Under the pieces are notes generated by a model. That model did no database searches. It was not told the origin of the DNA and saw nothing but the letters and a program-made list of their open reading frames with translations. 64,000 nucleotides of DNA from Sporosarcina sp. P2 (GTDB lineage Bacteria; Bacillota; Bacilli; Bacillales_A; Planococcaceae), in NCBI RefSeq assembly GCF_002743255.1, contig NZ_PDYY01000013.1:1-64000 (forward strand), read 5' to 3'. The stretch's first letter is position 1. Every line of letters begins with the position of its first letter. Positions 7,987-17,261 of the stretch are shown here, piece by piece. A program made the position numbers and the translations under genes.

Positions 7987-9003
7987 ATGCAGCATGAAGA
8001 AAGAGAGTTATCTGAAATTGTTTCTCTGTGTGACTCCAAGGGGCTTCTGAATCCTGAATCAATAGGATACGCACGCAGCCCTTTAGTGAGGAGCAATTTA
8101 AGAGGACAGTTCATGAAGAAGAAGCGCTGGAACAATTGGTGCATCTATGGGGAGGATATTTTATTAACCGCCTCGATCGTACACCTGGATCATAAAGTGA
8201 CTTGTCTAATTTACATACTCAACTATGAAACACAGCGATTCTACGAGAAACATGTAACCCTTCCTTTTGGAAGACGTATTAAAATGCCTGAAGAGGCACT
8301 CGATAGTATCAAGTTCGCGCATGACGATATGACGGTTCAATTCGTACATATGCAAGGTGAAACGCATTTGTCCATTGTCATTCCTGATTTTGACAATGAA
8401 GTGTTGCATGCAGATTTACATATTATTCATCCCGAGAAAGATGAATCATTAAATGTAGTCATTCCGAAAAGTCGAGACTCATTCCATTTCACTTCCAAAC
8501 ATTCGATTATGCCGACCGGCGGATATGTACGTTTTGGTGATCGACGCTTTGATTTCAATCCCTATTACAGTTTTGCCATTTGCGATTATGGGCGCGGCGT
8601 ATGGAATGCCAGAACGAATTGGGACTGGGCGATGGCTTCCCAGCGGACAAGCGGCAAACGGATCGGCTTAAATTTCGGCGGTAGTTGGACGGATGGTACG
8701 GGGTTGACGGAAAATGCCGTCTTCGTAGAAGGTACGATGCATAAATTTCATGAAGATGTAGTATTCGAAAGTGATAAAGAAGACCCGAAAAGCGCATGGA
8801 AAATTCACACAAAGTTTTCGAATGATATCCAGTTGACGTTTAAACCATTTTTCCAATGCCCAACGCTTGATGATTATATTGTACGGAAGATGTCGATTAA
8901 TCAATATGTCGGCTATTATCATGGAAAGGTTCGATTACCAAGCGGACAAGTTTTACCGATCCGACAAATGCTCGGTTCAATTATGGAGCGAAAGTATCAT
9001 TAA
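7987..9003 (+). CDS. DUF2804 domain protein
   Basis: This 338-residue protein matches the DUF2804 pattern throughout. N-terminal C-x(2)-KGLLNPESIGYARSPL (residues split here) and WNNWCIYG are followed by RFDFNPYYSFAICDYGRG and the conserved GLNFGGSWTDGTGLTENAV block (about 225-243). A C-terminal GYYHGKVRLPSGQVL block follows. The family resembles lipocalin-like hydratase/tocopherol-cyclase folds but has no established function. The ATG at 7987 follows AAAGGTGG by eight bases, so the longer frame from a GTG at 7975 is rejected. It is divergent from the tRNA and not in an evident operon. Confidence 0.85.
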   Translation: MQHEERELSEIVSLCDSKGLLNPESIGYARSPLVRSNLRGQFMKKKRWNNWCIYGEDILLTASIVHLDHKVTCLIYILNYETQRFYEKHVTLPFGRRIKMPEEALDSIKFAHDDMTVQFVHMQGETHLSIVIPDFDNEVLHADLHIIHPEKDESLNVVIPKSRDSFHFTSKHSIMPTGGYVRFGDRRFDFNPYYSFAICDYGRGVWNARTNWDWAMASQRTSGKRIGLNFGGSWTDGTGLTENAVFVEGTMHKFHEDVVFESDKEDPKSAWKIHTKFSNDIQLTFKPFFQCPTLDDYIVRKMSINQYVGYYHGKVRLPSGQVLPIRQMLGSIMERKYH

Positions 9004-9111
9004 TTGGGCATCTTCCCATTCTCCTGTCGACAAATAGAACATTTTTTTGTTTAAGGTAGTCGTTTTAAGGTGATAATACAAATAGTATACACTTTAGAAA
9101 GGGTGGCGCTT

Positions 9112-9567
9112 ATGTCGTTCATGCGAATGTTATCTATTGCAGGAGTTTCATCTATTCTACTTCTCGGAGGTTGCGCGTCAAAAGACGAGGCACCAAACAA
9201 TGACGATGCAGTCAGCATTGAAGACGAGAGTAACGGCAGTACCATTAACACGGGTGACGGTTATGGTTTCACGGATTTCGATTTAACGATCAAGAAAGAC
9301 AATAAGAAAATCGAGACGGATTATGAAGATGTAAAACCTGACGATGCAGAGTACGTCAACGAGTTCCAGGACGTGAATCTGGAAGGCAATGAGGCCATTG
9401 ACGATATGCATAAAATGTTTATGGAAATTTTGATTGATAGCGGGACTACTAAAGAAGAAGCAATCGATCGCATTTTACAGTGGTATGGACTCGATACGTA
9501 TGATGAGTTCAAATTGGATGTACAGTTTGCAGATGATAAGACCCTTCATATTGATGAGAAGAAGTAA
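9112..9567 (+). CDS. YusW-like lipoprotein
   Basis: A 151-residue acidic protein. An N-terminal signal ends in LLLGGC, giving a lipobox with Cys near residue 21. A low-complexity acidic linker (DEAPNNDDAVSIEDE) follows, then a YusW-type domain: YGFTDFDLTIKKDN through the C-terminal FKLDVQFADDKTLHI. It is probably anchored to the outer face of the membrane; the function of the family is unknown. The ATG at 9112 follows AAAGGGTGG, which rules out the longer frame from 9070. Confidence 0.82.
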   Translation: MSFMRMLSIAGVSSILLLGGCASKDEAPNNDDAVSIEDESNGSTINTGDGYGFTDFDLTIKKDNKKIETDYEDVKPDDAEYVNEFQDVNLEGNEAIDDMHKMFMEILIDSGTTKEEAIDRILQWYGLDTYDEFKLDVQFADDKTLHIDEKK

Positions 9568-9635
9568 TAACGCGGAACAGGCTAATTATCCGATTATGTC
9601 ATCCATTCTGTTCACCGGTGCAAAATGAAGCACGT

Positions 9636-9675
9636 AAAAGGCCGCTAATTCGTTTATGAATTAGCGGCCTTTTAC
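9636..9675 (+). terminator. Intrinsic terminator after the YusW-like gene
   Basis: AAAAGGCCGCTAATTC pairs with GAATTAGCGGCCTTTT around a short loop. The A- and T-runs on opposite sides make it potentially bidirectional, although the next minus-strand gene ends about 105 bp away. Confidence 0.85.
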
Positions 9676-9778
9676 ATGCTTTTTTATTACTGCTTTAACG
9701 TAAATAATAAGCAAATTATACAAACTCCATTACTAATTGACAGTTGTGGTTGGAACGCGTTCATTTAAAAACAATTTA

Positions 9779-10189
9779 TTACCTCTTTACACTATCTAAC
9801 AAGATAAATCCAAATACCACACCAGCTACTATTTGAATTGTTGAATTTCCGGAATAAATTATTTCCGGTACAAATGGAAGAATACTCTCCCCCGCTGGTG
9901 TAAATAGTAGTACACACATAGATAATACACCAAGGGATGGCAATCCAACCCCCATGAATTTAGCCCAATCAAAGGTCCATTGTCTATTCTCTTTAATCTC
10001 AATTATAAGTTTTGGCAACCTGAGCAGTATTCCAATACCAACAGGAAATATTGATGAAAACAAAATAAATGATAGTACTTCAAAGTTTTTCATATATTCT
10101 TGTTTCAACAGGAACTGATATTTTGCACCTGAATAAATAATAATCCCTATAACCATTGTCCATCCGAAGTAATAAAAAAACCTTCTCAT
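9779..10189 (-). CDS. Small integral membrane protein, unknown function
   Basis: A 136-residue protein with about four hydrophobic segments: residues 5-20, 33-52, 75-95 and 110-130. There is a short basic and acidic loop (RLPKLIIEIKENRQW) in the middle. I do not recognise a family. The start at 10189 (MRRFFYYFG) follows AAAGGGGG by seven bases; an upstream frame start lacks a site. Base composition is lower in GC than most neighbours, which could mean later acquisition. Confidence 0.65.
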   Translation of the reverse strand: MRRFFYYFGWTMVIGIIIYSGAKYQFLLKQEYMKNFEVLSFILFSSIFPVGIGILLRLPKLIIEIKENRQWTFDWAKFMGVGLPSLGVLSMCVLLFTPAGESILPFVPEIIYSGNSTIQIVAGVVFGFILLDSVKR

Positions 10190-10410
10190 AAGAATGCCCC
10201 CTTTTACCAAAACCACTCTTCTTCTATTTAACTCATTTCTTGAACAATCACCGTTCTACTATTTATACGTCCATAACGTGTGAAAGAGTTCATCTTTTCG
10301 AAGACCTTTAATTCAAGTAACTCTGTATAGACCTTCACATTCCATTCTCTCATTTACTCTACTACAGCTATACATAAAATCCCAAAGTTATTCTTATTAC
10401 GTTTATATAT

Positions 10411-10435
10411 AAAAAAGCACCGCTACATGCGATGC
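10411..10435 (-). terminator. Intrinsic terminator, minus strand
   Basis: AGCATCGC pairs with GCGGTGCT around ATGTA, followed on the minus strand by six T. It lies 127 bp beyond the ABC exporter stop codon, after the short open frame at 10451-10546. Confidence 0.65.
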
Positions 10436-10450
10436 TCGTTTATGTTGTAA

Positions 10451-10546
10451 TTATTCAATTTCATAGACAAACACGTAAGTACGTTTTGTCATCCACTCTC
10501 CACCATTAGAAAAAGACACTAGTTGATCGGGAATGGAGTCCGGTGA
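10451..10546 (-). pseudogene. Possible C-terminal gene remnant (31 codons)
   Basis: Between the ABC exporter stop and the terminator at 10411-10435, the minus strand holds an open frame ending VSFSNGGEWMTKRTYVFVYE-IE-stop. Its composition and position directly before a terminator look like the tail of a real protein, but no start codon with a ribosome binding site precedes it and a stop codon lies 31 codons up. It may be the leftover of a deleted gene. I do not recognise the family. The rest of 10217-10410 and 10547-10561 shows nothing I can support. Confidence 0.3.
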
Positions 10547-10561
10547 TCAACAGCCCTTCAC

Positions 10562-12367
10562 TTACCCATCATGATTCAACATTCCATGAAACACGCCTTT
10601 ACGTTCCAGCAGTTCTTCGTGACTGCCCGATTCGAGTAGCTCGCCGTCCGCCAGTACGAATATTTTGTCTGCTTGCTTGATCGTGTTCAGACGATGCGCG
10701 ATGACGAAGCTTGTTCGACCTTCCATAAGACGTTCCAACGCATCCTGTATTGCGAGCTCTGTCACTGTATCAATGCTGCTAGTCGCTTCGTCAAGCAATA
10801 GCAGGGTCGGATCGGCTACTAGCGCACGGGCGATGGATAGCAGTTGTTTTTGTCCTTGTGAAATCTCTTCTCCGCCTGCCGTCAGCACCGTATCATAGCC
10901 CATCGATAACTTGTTGATGAAGCTATGGGCGTTGGCTTTTTTAGCGGCTTCTTCGACTTCCCCGTCCGTTGCGTCAAGTCGTCCGTAGCGAATGTTTTCG
11001 CGCACGGTCGCTTCGAACAGGAATGGATCTTGCAAAACGAAAGCCATTTGGCTGCGCACAGTTTGACGCGGTAGTTCGTCAATCGGGATGCCATCGAGCA
11101 AAATTTGCCCGCTGTCTACTTCGTAAAAACGTGACAGCAATTGCATGATCGTCGTCTTCCCTGCTCCTGTTGCTCCAACGAAGGCCACTGTTTCGCCTGA
11201 TTGAACATGGAAACTAAGGTTCTTGATAATTGCTTCTTCTTCATAACCAAATGTTACATTGCGAAACTCGATATCGCCATGTAATGTTTCGATCTGCTTC
11301 GTTGCTTCGTCTTTTTCAACAGGTTCGTCCATAATGGCAAACACTCGCTCTGCACCCGCGATGGCGGAGAGTACAGTGTTAAATTGATTAGCCAAGTCAT
11401 TTAGAGGACGCGTAAATTGCCGTGCGTACTCACTGAAGATGACAATGGTTCCAACCGTTACGCCACCATACCCTGTCACCGCCAGCAGTCCGCCTACCCC
11501 TGCAACAATCGCAAACGACAGATTATTCAGCGTGTTCATCACTTTTGGAATGAAACCTGAATACGTCTGCGCCCAGAAACCTGTTGTACGTAGACGTTCG
11601 CTTTTTTGTGCGAACTCTCCCATGACATTCTGTTCTTGCGAGAATGCTTTGACGACTCGTTGACCTGAAATCGTTTCTTCAATCATGCCGTTTAATTCAC
11701 CGATTGCACGTTGTTGTTCTTTAAATAAAATACCCGTACGCCGAGTGATCCAGCGCATTGCAATGAACATTAAAGGAACGATGATCATCGTCAGCAACGT
11801 CAATAACGGACTGAGATACAGCATGATGGATACCGTACCAATAAGTGTCAGCACGCTTGAAAACACTTGGATCAATGAGGAATTCAATGTTTGGCTGACA
11901 TTCTCGATATCATTCGTCACGCGGCTCATTAATTCGCCGTGCTGGCGTTTATCGAAGAAACGGATGGGCAGCTTCTGTAGATGGCCGAATAATTGCGTGC
12001 GCAGACGATAGACTGTCTGTTGCGCGATTCCGACCATCCAGTAGTTTTGGAAATACGTAGACAATGAGAAGCCGGCATACACGAGCAGTAAAAAACCAAT
12101 CTGCATACTGAGCCCATCCACTTTTTTCGGAATGATGAAGTGGTCAATAATGTTTCCGATCATTAAGGGACCGATTAGCGCTAGGGCTGAACTGATTAAA
12201 ACAAGTGTCAACACGGTGATCAGTAAACCCCGTTGCCGATCAACTAAACGCCAAATACGTGCGAGCACGGACTTCCAGTTACCCGCTTTCCGAACTTTTT
12301 TTCGTTGTACTTTTGATAAATCTACTTTCTGGATAATAGGTTCATAGCCAAATGGTTTTCGCATCAT
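10562..12367 (-). CDS. ABC exporter half-transporter with canonical catalytic site (YfiC-like)
   Basis: A 601-residue fused TMD-NBD protein. The ABC_membrane domain spans about residues 50-330. The NBD has Walker A GATGAGKTT, Walker B LLLLDEATSSID with the catalytic Glu present, and H-loop VIAHRLNT. Its signature is the unusual ISQGQKQ. The partner encoded by the overlapping upstream gene has the complementary defect, so the two should form one heterodimeric multidrug-type exporter with one active and one degenerate ATP site. Sizes match the B. subtilis YfiB/YfiC pair. Start and partner stop overlap as ATGA, indicating coupled translation. The substrate is not known. Confidence 0.9.
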   Translation of the reverse strand: MMRKPFGYEPIIQKVDLSKVQRKKVRKAGNWKSVLARIWRLVDRQRGLLITVLTLVLISSALALIGPLMIGNIIDHFIIPKKVDGLSMQIGFLLLVYAGFSLSTYFQNYWMVGIAQQTVYRLRTQLFGHLQKLPIRFFDKRQHGELMSRVTNDIENVSQTLNSSLIQVFSSVLTLIGTVSIMLYLSPLLTLLTMIIVPLMFIAMRWITRRTGILFKEQQRAIGELNGMIEETISGQRVVKAFSQEQNVMGEFAQKSERLRTTGFWAQTYSGFIPKVMNTLNNLSFAIVAGVGGLLAVTGYGGVTVGTIVIFSEYARQFTRPLNDLANQFNTVLSAIAGAERVFAIMDEPVEKDEATKQIETLHGDIEFRNVTFGYEEEAIIKNLSFHVQSGETVAFVGATGAGKTTIMQLLSRFYEVDSGQILLDGIPIDELPRQTVRSQMAFVLQDPFLFEATVRENIRYGRLDATDGEVEEAAKKANAHSFINKLSMGYDTVLTAGGEEISQGQKQLLSIARALVADPTLLLLDEATSSIDTVTELAIQDALERLMEGRTSFVIAHRLNTIKQADKIFVLADGELLESGSHEELLERKGVFHGMLNHDG

Positions 12368-14082
12368 GCCACTCCCCCACTCTGTTGCGATTCCGCAATT
12401 TCTCGATAGAAGCTAGACGATTGAAGTAGCTCTTCATGCGTACCATAGCCTACGATCTTGCCTTCTGATAATAATAAAATTGCATCGGCAATTTTAGCAG
12501 TTTGAATTTTTTGCGTGACAATCAGCATCGTCATATCTTCTTCCCGCAATTCGTCCCATAATGACGACTCCGTTTTAACGTCGAGCGCACTGGTGCTATC
12601 ATCCAAAATCAGTAAGGATGGTTTACGAATCAATGCGCGCGCAATCGACAAGCGCTGTTTCTGACCACCAGATAAATTCACACCGCGCTGCCCGACACGT
12701 GTTTCATAGCCATCTTTAAAATCTATGACAGACGAATGAATTTGTGCTTTTTTAGCGGCCTCTTCGATTTCGTCGGCAGTGGCATTCGGTTTACCCCATG
12801 ACAGATTATCAACGATCGAACCTGTGAAGAGCATCGATTGTTGCGGCACATAACCGATTAAATTCCGTAACGTATCGAGTGGCCAGTCTGCGATGTTTTT
12901 TCCATCTATCCACACCGTACCTTTCGTCGCTGTGAACATACGCGGGAGTAGTTGCATCATCGTGGATTTACCGGAACCAGTCGCGCCCATGACGACGAGT
13001 TTCTCACCCGCAGCAACTTCAAACGATACATCTTTGAGTACGTCTTCAGTCGTTCCTGGATAACGGAAAGAAACGTGTTCAAAACGAACAGAAACTGCTC
13101 CTTGGTGGCGATTGTCAGCTATCTCTAGCTTTTCGACATCAGCATCCGCAACTAGCAGTTCTTCCATTCGATCGGAAGACGCTTTTGCGCGAGAGAAGAT
13201 GACAATTAAAAAAGAAAACATCGAGAAGGCACTTGTCATGCGCATCGTGTAATTGACGATCGCCACGATATCCCCGACAGGCATATCTGAATTGCGGACT
13301 TCATCTGCACCGAACCAAAGTACCGCCATGAAGCTGACGTTCATTATAAACAATAACACTGGCAGTATTAATTCCATTAAGCGCATCGCATGTACACTAT
13401 CTTTTTTTAGTGCACTTGCCGCTTTGGAAAAACGGTCCGTTTCAAAAACACCTCGTAAATAGGCTTTAATGAGACGAACCGCTTGCAAGTTTTCTTGTAC
13501 GAGATGATTGACACCGTCTAAACGGCGCTGGACTAATCCAAATAAACGGACTCCTTTGCGCGCCATGACAACGAGAAATACCGCTAGGAACGGTGCACCA
13601 ATCAGTAGAAACACCGCTAGGAACGGACTGACGACGAATGCCATGATTAGACTACCGATCACCATCAATGGCGCACGTGCCATAATTCGTAGTCCCATGA
13701 AAAGGGCGTTTTGGACGAGTGTCACGTCACTTGTCAAACGTGTAATGAGACTCGACGTCGGAAAGCATAAAAATGCTGCAAGTGAAAACGTTTGGACACG
13801 CTGAAATAATGCTTGCCTAAGATCATAGCCAAAACTTTGTGCAGCATGTGCAGCGAAATAGGAATTGACGACGCCCGAAAAGAACGCCACGAAGGCAAGT
13901 CCCATCATGACACTCCCCCAGATCAAAACCGTGTTCAAATCCTCTTTCATAATTCCTTCATCTATAATTCTACCGATCAGCAATGGCTGGATTAATTCGA
14001 CTGATAGTTCAAGTAACATGAGTAAAATGGCGATGAACATTGGCCATTTATAAGGTAGTGCATAGCGGAAAACCGTTTTCAT
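12364..14082 (-). CDS. ABC exporter half-transporter with degenerate catalytic site (YfiB-like)
   Basis: About 572 residues, TMD then NBD. Walker A GATGSGKST and a perfect LSGGQKQR signature are present, but the Walker B is LLILDDSTSALD: the catalytic Glu is replaced by Asp. The H-loop reads IVTQKIQT, with Gln for the switch His. In heterodimeric exporters this protein's NBD contributes the non-hydrolysing site and its good signature serves the partner's active site. The GTG at 14091 is possible, but the ATG at 14082 is better placed behind AAAGG. First gene of the two-gene operon. Confidence 0.9.
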   Translation of the reverse strand: MKTVFRYALPYKWPMFIAILLMLLELSVELIQPLLIGRIIDEGIMKEDLNTVLIWGSVMMGLAFVAFFSGVVNSYFAAHAAQSFGYDLRQALFQRVQTFSLAAFLCFPTSSLITRLTSDVTLVQNALFMGLRIMARAPLMVIGSLIMAFVVSPFLAVFLLIGAPFLAVFLVVMARKGVRLFGLVQRRLDGVNHLVQENLQAVRLIKAYLRGVFETDRFSKAASALKKDSVHAMRLMELILPVLLFIMNVSFMAVLWFGADEVRNSDMPVGDIVAIVNYTMRMTSAFSMFSFLIVIFSRAKASSDRMEELLVADADVEKLEIADNRHQGAVSVRFEHVSFRYPGTTEDVLKDVSFEVAAGEKLVVMGATGSGKSTMMQLLPRMFTATKGTVWIDGKNIADWPLDTLRNLIGYVPQQSMLFTGSIVDNLSWGKPNATADEIEEAAKKAQIHSSVIDFKDGYETRVGQRGVNLSGGQKQRLSIARALIRKPSLLILDDSTSALDVKTESSLWDELREEDMTMLIVTQKIQTAKIADAILLLSEGKIVGYGTHEELLQSSSFYREIAESQQSGGVA

Positions 14083-14154
14083 CTGATTCACCCTTTACGT
14101 GCCGTCATTGCCTTCATTATGTCATATAGGAATATGGCGTGTACAGGCAAAAAG

Positions 14155-15102
14155 CTATACTTCGCTATGATCGTACTCTTGAATGGACTCTGGGAACGGA
14201 GCGTTTTTCTCCTTGCGATTCCCCCCGATCGATAACCAGATAACTCCCGCAAGCATGATGGCCGCACCACTTAGTTGCCAGACCCCCATCGTCTGACCGA
14301 GCCAAAACACAGAGATCATCATCGCGGTAAGCGGTTCAAAACTGGAAAGGACGCTCGTTTCAACGGGTGAAATATACGTCATGCTTTGCAAAAACATGAT
14401 GAATGCCAGTGTTCCCATTATGATGACAAGTAACAACATGCCCATTGACGGACCGTCGAACAAAATACCAAGGTTCATGAAGAACATCGGCAAGTTAAGG
14501 ATGAATAAAGTAATGCCGCCAATGAACATTCCCCAGCCGACAACAAGTAACACACCCCACTCCGCCATAAGAACTGCGGGATATAATGTGTAAAAAGTAA
14601 AGGCAAATCCCACAATTACTCCCCACACAATCGCGGTCTTATCTAATGAAATACTTGAGAATGAACCATTGGTCAAAAGCAAGAACAAGCCGAATAACGC
14701 CACGACCATACCGACTACTTGACTACCTGGTGGAAAGGACTTCTGTAGGATGGATAGTAGAATGATAATATAGACCGGCGCAACGAACTGGAATAATGTC
14801 GCAACTACCGCGTCACTATATGCAATGGTTTGGACGAATCCGAACTGGACCCCAAGCATTCCGATAATGCCAAACATCCCCATTTTGCGCAACCACAACT
14901 TCTGTCTCATAGGACGACCAACTTGTATGCCTTTTGCCTTTAATAATGCTAGTACTACAGCACCTGCAATGGTCAAACGTAGGATTAACATCATAGAAAC
15001 CGACATCTCACTATAGTCCAAAATCCACTCCATCATAGGTCCAGTAGCGCCCCATAACATGGAACCTACAATGATCATCACAATTCCTTTTAATCGCAAC
15101 AT
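14155..15102 (-). CDS. EamA/DMT family transporter
   Basis: A 315-residue protein with about ten transmembrane segments arranged as two EamA repeats (about 5-140 and 155-295). The first begins VGSMLWGATGPMMEW and the second ends with SFEPLTAMMISVFWLGQ. It is probably a drug/metabolite or amino acid exporter; the substrate is not predictable. AAAGGGG lies upstream of the ATG. It is separated by about 70 bp from the ABC exporter genes on the same strand. Confidence 0.87.
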   Translation of the reverse strand: MLRLKGIVMIIVGSMLWGATGPMMEWILDYSEMSVSMMLILRLTIAGAVVLALLKAKGIQVGRPMRQKLWLRKMGMFGIIGMLGVQFGFVQTIAYSDAVVATLFQFVAPVYIIILLSILQKSFPPGSQVVGMVVALFGLFLLLTNGSFSSISLDKTAIVWGVIVGFAFTFYTLYPAVLMAEWGVLLVVGWGMFIGGITLFILNLPMFFMNLGILFDGPSMGMLLLVIIMGTLAFIMFLQSMTYISPVETSVLSSFEPLTAMMISVFWLGQTMGVWQLSGAAIMLAGVIWLSIGGNRKEKNAPFPESIQEYDHSEV

Positions 15103-15228
15103 GGTCCATCACCCCTTTCTAAATTGTTGTTTTTTACTTATATAGTATAAAATTCACATGTCAGATGTAGACAACACTGAAACTTCATTTATAATAGTCA
15201 TATAGTAGAAGTGGAAAGGAGTACCCCT

Positions 15229-16881
15229 ATGCATGCAATTCCGTTACCAGAGATTAGCGAACACCAAGAATTGGTCGATAGTCTAAATAAATACCAATTA
15301 GTGACACATACTGATGGCGAAGGTCTAATCACCTATGCCAATCAAAATTACCTAACGGTTAGTGGTTGGACCCCGAAACGCATCTTAGGTAAATCGTTTT
15401 GGCAAATGTTTTCGGATCAACCCCACAGTCAGGAAATAGCGAACTCCATTTGGGATTGTTTGCTGTCCGGGAAAACATGGGCGGGTAAAATAGAAAAAAT
15501 GACCCGCATAGGTGAACCGTTCTTTGTGAATACACTTGCCGTACCTACCCTATCCAACACCGGAGAACTACAGTCTGCGTTCTTTTTAGAACTTGATATT
15601 ACGGAAGACGTTCGCTTGCAGGAACGCTTAGGAGAAATTGCATTCATTGATGTAGAAACCGGACTGATGAGTCGTCACAAGCTAGAACAAGTAGTGAATG
15701 AATCTATCGCAAAAGCCATGCATTTTTCATTTGTTTATTTGACGATCGATCATTACTACACTATGAAAGAGCTGCAATCTCAAGAATCTGAGACGCAGCT
15801 GATTCAAGAATTCACCAACCGATTAAAGCGCTACTTCCAGGATAGCCCTATCGCGCGTATCGATACGAATAGCTTCGTCGTGTTGACAGCTTTCGGTGAT
15901 TGGTATATTCAAGGTTTCTATGAATTCTTAAAACAACAGCCGATCTACCTCAGCCACAATGCGCAAACACTTTCGATTAGTGGCGGGATTGTACGTTTCC
16001 CTGAGGATCAACAAACATACACACAACTATACAAAGTCGCGATGACTGCGGCAGCCGATGTCGTTAGTCAAGGTGGCGGACGGATTGCTTCATTATCTGC
16101 TCAGTCTCATAAAATTCTAAACCGCCGTTTGGAAATTGACCGCAAGATGCTGACGGCACTGGATCGCAATTCATTGCATGTAGCCTATCTGCCGCAATTT
16201 GATGTGGCGAGCGAGAAAATAACTTGCTACGAAGCGCTCGTTCGTTGGGAAGATGAAGATCTGGGTGTCATCAGTCCTGACGAATTGATTCCTATTGCAG
16301 AAGAAAACGGTTTGATTGAAGAAATCGGTGCATACGTCGCAGAAGAAGCAATGACGTTCGTAACGAAATGGCATCGGGCAGGTAATGATATGAGGATTTC
16401 CATCAACTCTTCCATTCGTGAATCTTTGAACCCACAATGGAAAGACCGATTGATCTCCATCTTAAATGAAACAGGTTGCCCAGCAAATAAGGTTCATCTC
16501 GAGTTCACGGAAAAATTCGCGCTCAAAGCGGAGGAAGAACAATCCGTACTGACGCAAATGTCCGAACTGCAAAACCTTGGTTTGCAGTTCACTCTCGATG
16601 ATTTCGGTTCCGGATATGCATCGTTGCGATACTTGCAACATTTGCCAATCACCAGCGTCAAAATTGACCGCGTCTTTACCGAAACATTGTTGAGCAATCC
16701 GAAGACACAGAAATTGATCGAAGGATTGATCCAACTTTCAAAAAAACTAAACTTGTATACAATCGCAGAAGGCGTCAGCAATGAACAGCAATTTGAGTTG
16801 CTGAAAGAAATGGGTATTGATGCAATGCAAGGTCATTTCATCGGAATGCCGACGCCCGCTGAGCAAATCGAAATCAAATAA
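15229..16881 (+). CDS. PAS / degenerate GGDEF / EAL signalling protein (likely c-di-GMP phosphodiesterase)
   Basis: About 550 residues. A PAS domain (about 20-135) contains DGEGLITYANQNYLTVSGW. A GGDEF-fold domain (about 145-285) has RIDTNSFVVL where the active GGDEF motif should be, so it cannot be a cyclase. The EAL domain (about 305-550) keeps EALVRW, DDFGSGYASL, KIDR, AEGV and QGHFIGMP, so phosphodiesterase activity on c-di-GMP is likely. There is no membrane segment, hence a cytoplasmic sensor. ATG at 15229 follows AAAGGAG; the frame extends six codons upstream from a GTG through that site. The gene stands alone with its own terminator. Confidence 0.9.
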   Translation: MHAIPLPEISEHQELVDSLNKYQLVTHTDGEGLITYANQNYLTVSGWTPKRILGKSFWQMFSDQPHSQEIANSIWDCLLSGKTWAGKIEKMTRIGEPFFVNTLAVPTLSNTGELQSAFFLELDITEDVRLQERLGEIAFIDVETGLMSRHKLEQVVNESIAKAMHFSFVYLTIDHYYTMKELQSQESETQLIQEFTNRLKRYFQDSPIARIDTNSFVVLTAFGDWYIQGFYEFLKQQPIYLSHNAQTLSISGGIVRFPEDQQTYTQLYKVAMTAAADVVSQGGGRIASLSAQSHKILNRRLEIDRKMLTALDRNSLHVAYLPQFDVASEKITCYEALVRWEDEDLGVISPDELIPIAEENGLIEEIGAYVAEEAMTFVTKWHRAGNDMRISINSSIRESLNPQWKDRLISILNETGCPANKVHLEFTEKFALKAEEEQSVLTQMSELQNLGLQFTLDDFGSGYASLRYLQHLPITSVKIDRVFTETLLSNPKTQKLIEGLIQLSKKLNLYTIAEGVSNEQQFELLKEMGIDAMQGHFIGMPTPAEQIEIK

Positions 16882-16901
16882 ATTATCGCAATCAAATTAG
16901 A

Positions 16902-16939
16902 TGGAGCTCCTTTCATAAAGAAAGGGCTCCATTTTTTCT
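16902..16939 (+). terminator. Intrinsic terminator of the EAL gene
   Basis: TGGAGCTCCTTTC pairs with GAAAGGGCTCCA around a short loop, followed by six T on the plus strand. It separates the EAL transcript from array 2. Confidence 0.85.
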
Positions 16940-17057
16940 ATCTCATTCAGTTGTGGTACGTCTCAGTGCGTTTGATTACAGCTTACTGTACGGGAGTTGA
17001 AAAGACAACCTTTTTTGATTGGATGGTGGGGGTGTATGGCTGGATTGCGCGGGCGTG

Positions 17058-17228
17058 ATTGAGCGATAGGCTGGGCTGATTGAGCGGGATTCGAACGTGA
17101 TAGAGCGCTCGGACAGGTTCGTTGAGCGAAATTCGAACGCGATAGAGCGCTTGAATGGGTTGATTGAGCGGATCTCGAACGTGATAGAGCACTTGAACGG
17201 GTTCATTGAGCGGAACTTGAAAACATAA
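17058..17228 (+). repeat. 21-bp periodic GAGCG array 2 (8 units)
   Basis: Cores start at 17061, 17082, 17103, 17124, 17145, 17166, 17187 (GAGCA) and 17208, every interval exactly 21. Preceding triplets are ATT or ATA, alternating after the second unit. A 42-bp higher-order unit is visible: odd spacers resemble ctcggacaggttcg and even ones ggattcgaacgtg. The array lies between two terminators of convergent genes, so it should be mostly untranscribed. It runs right up to the terminator stem at 17229. Confidence 0.9.
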
Positions 17229-17257
17229 AGCGCCCACGTAGTTGTAGTGGGCGCTCA
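17229..17257 (-). terminator. Intrinsic terminator of the beta-propeller gene
   Basis: GAGCGCCCAC and GTGGGCGCTT pair around a nine-base loop immediately after the minus-strand stop codon. The following T-tract is interrupted (TATGTTTTC). The stem itself starts with GAGCG, the core of the adjacent array. Confidence 0.7.
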
Positions 17258-17261
17258 AGCC

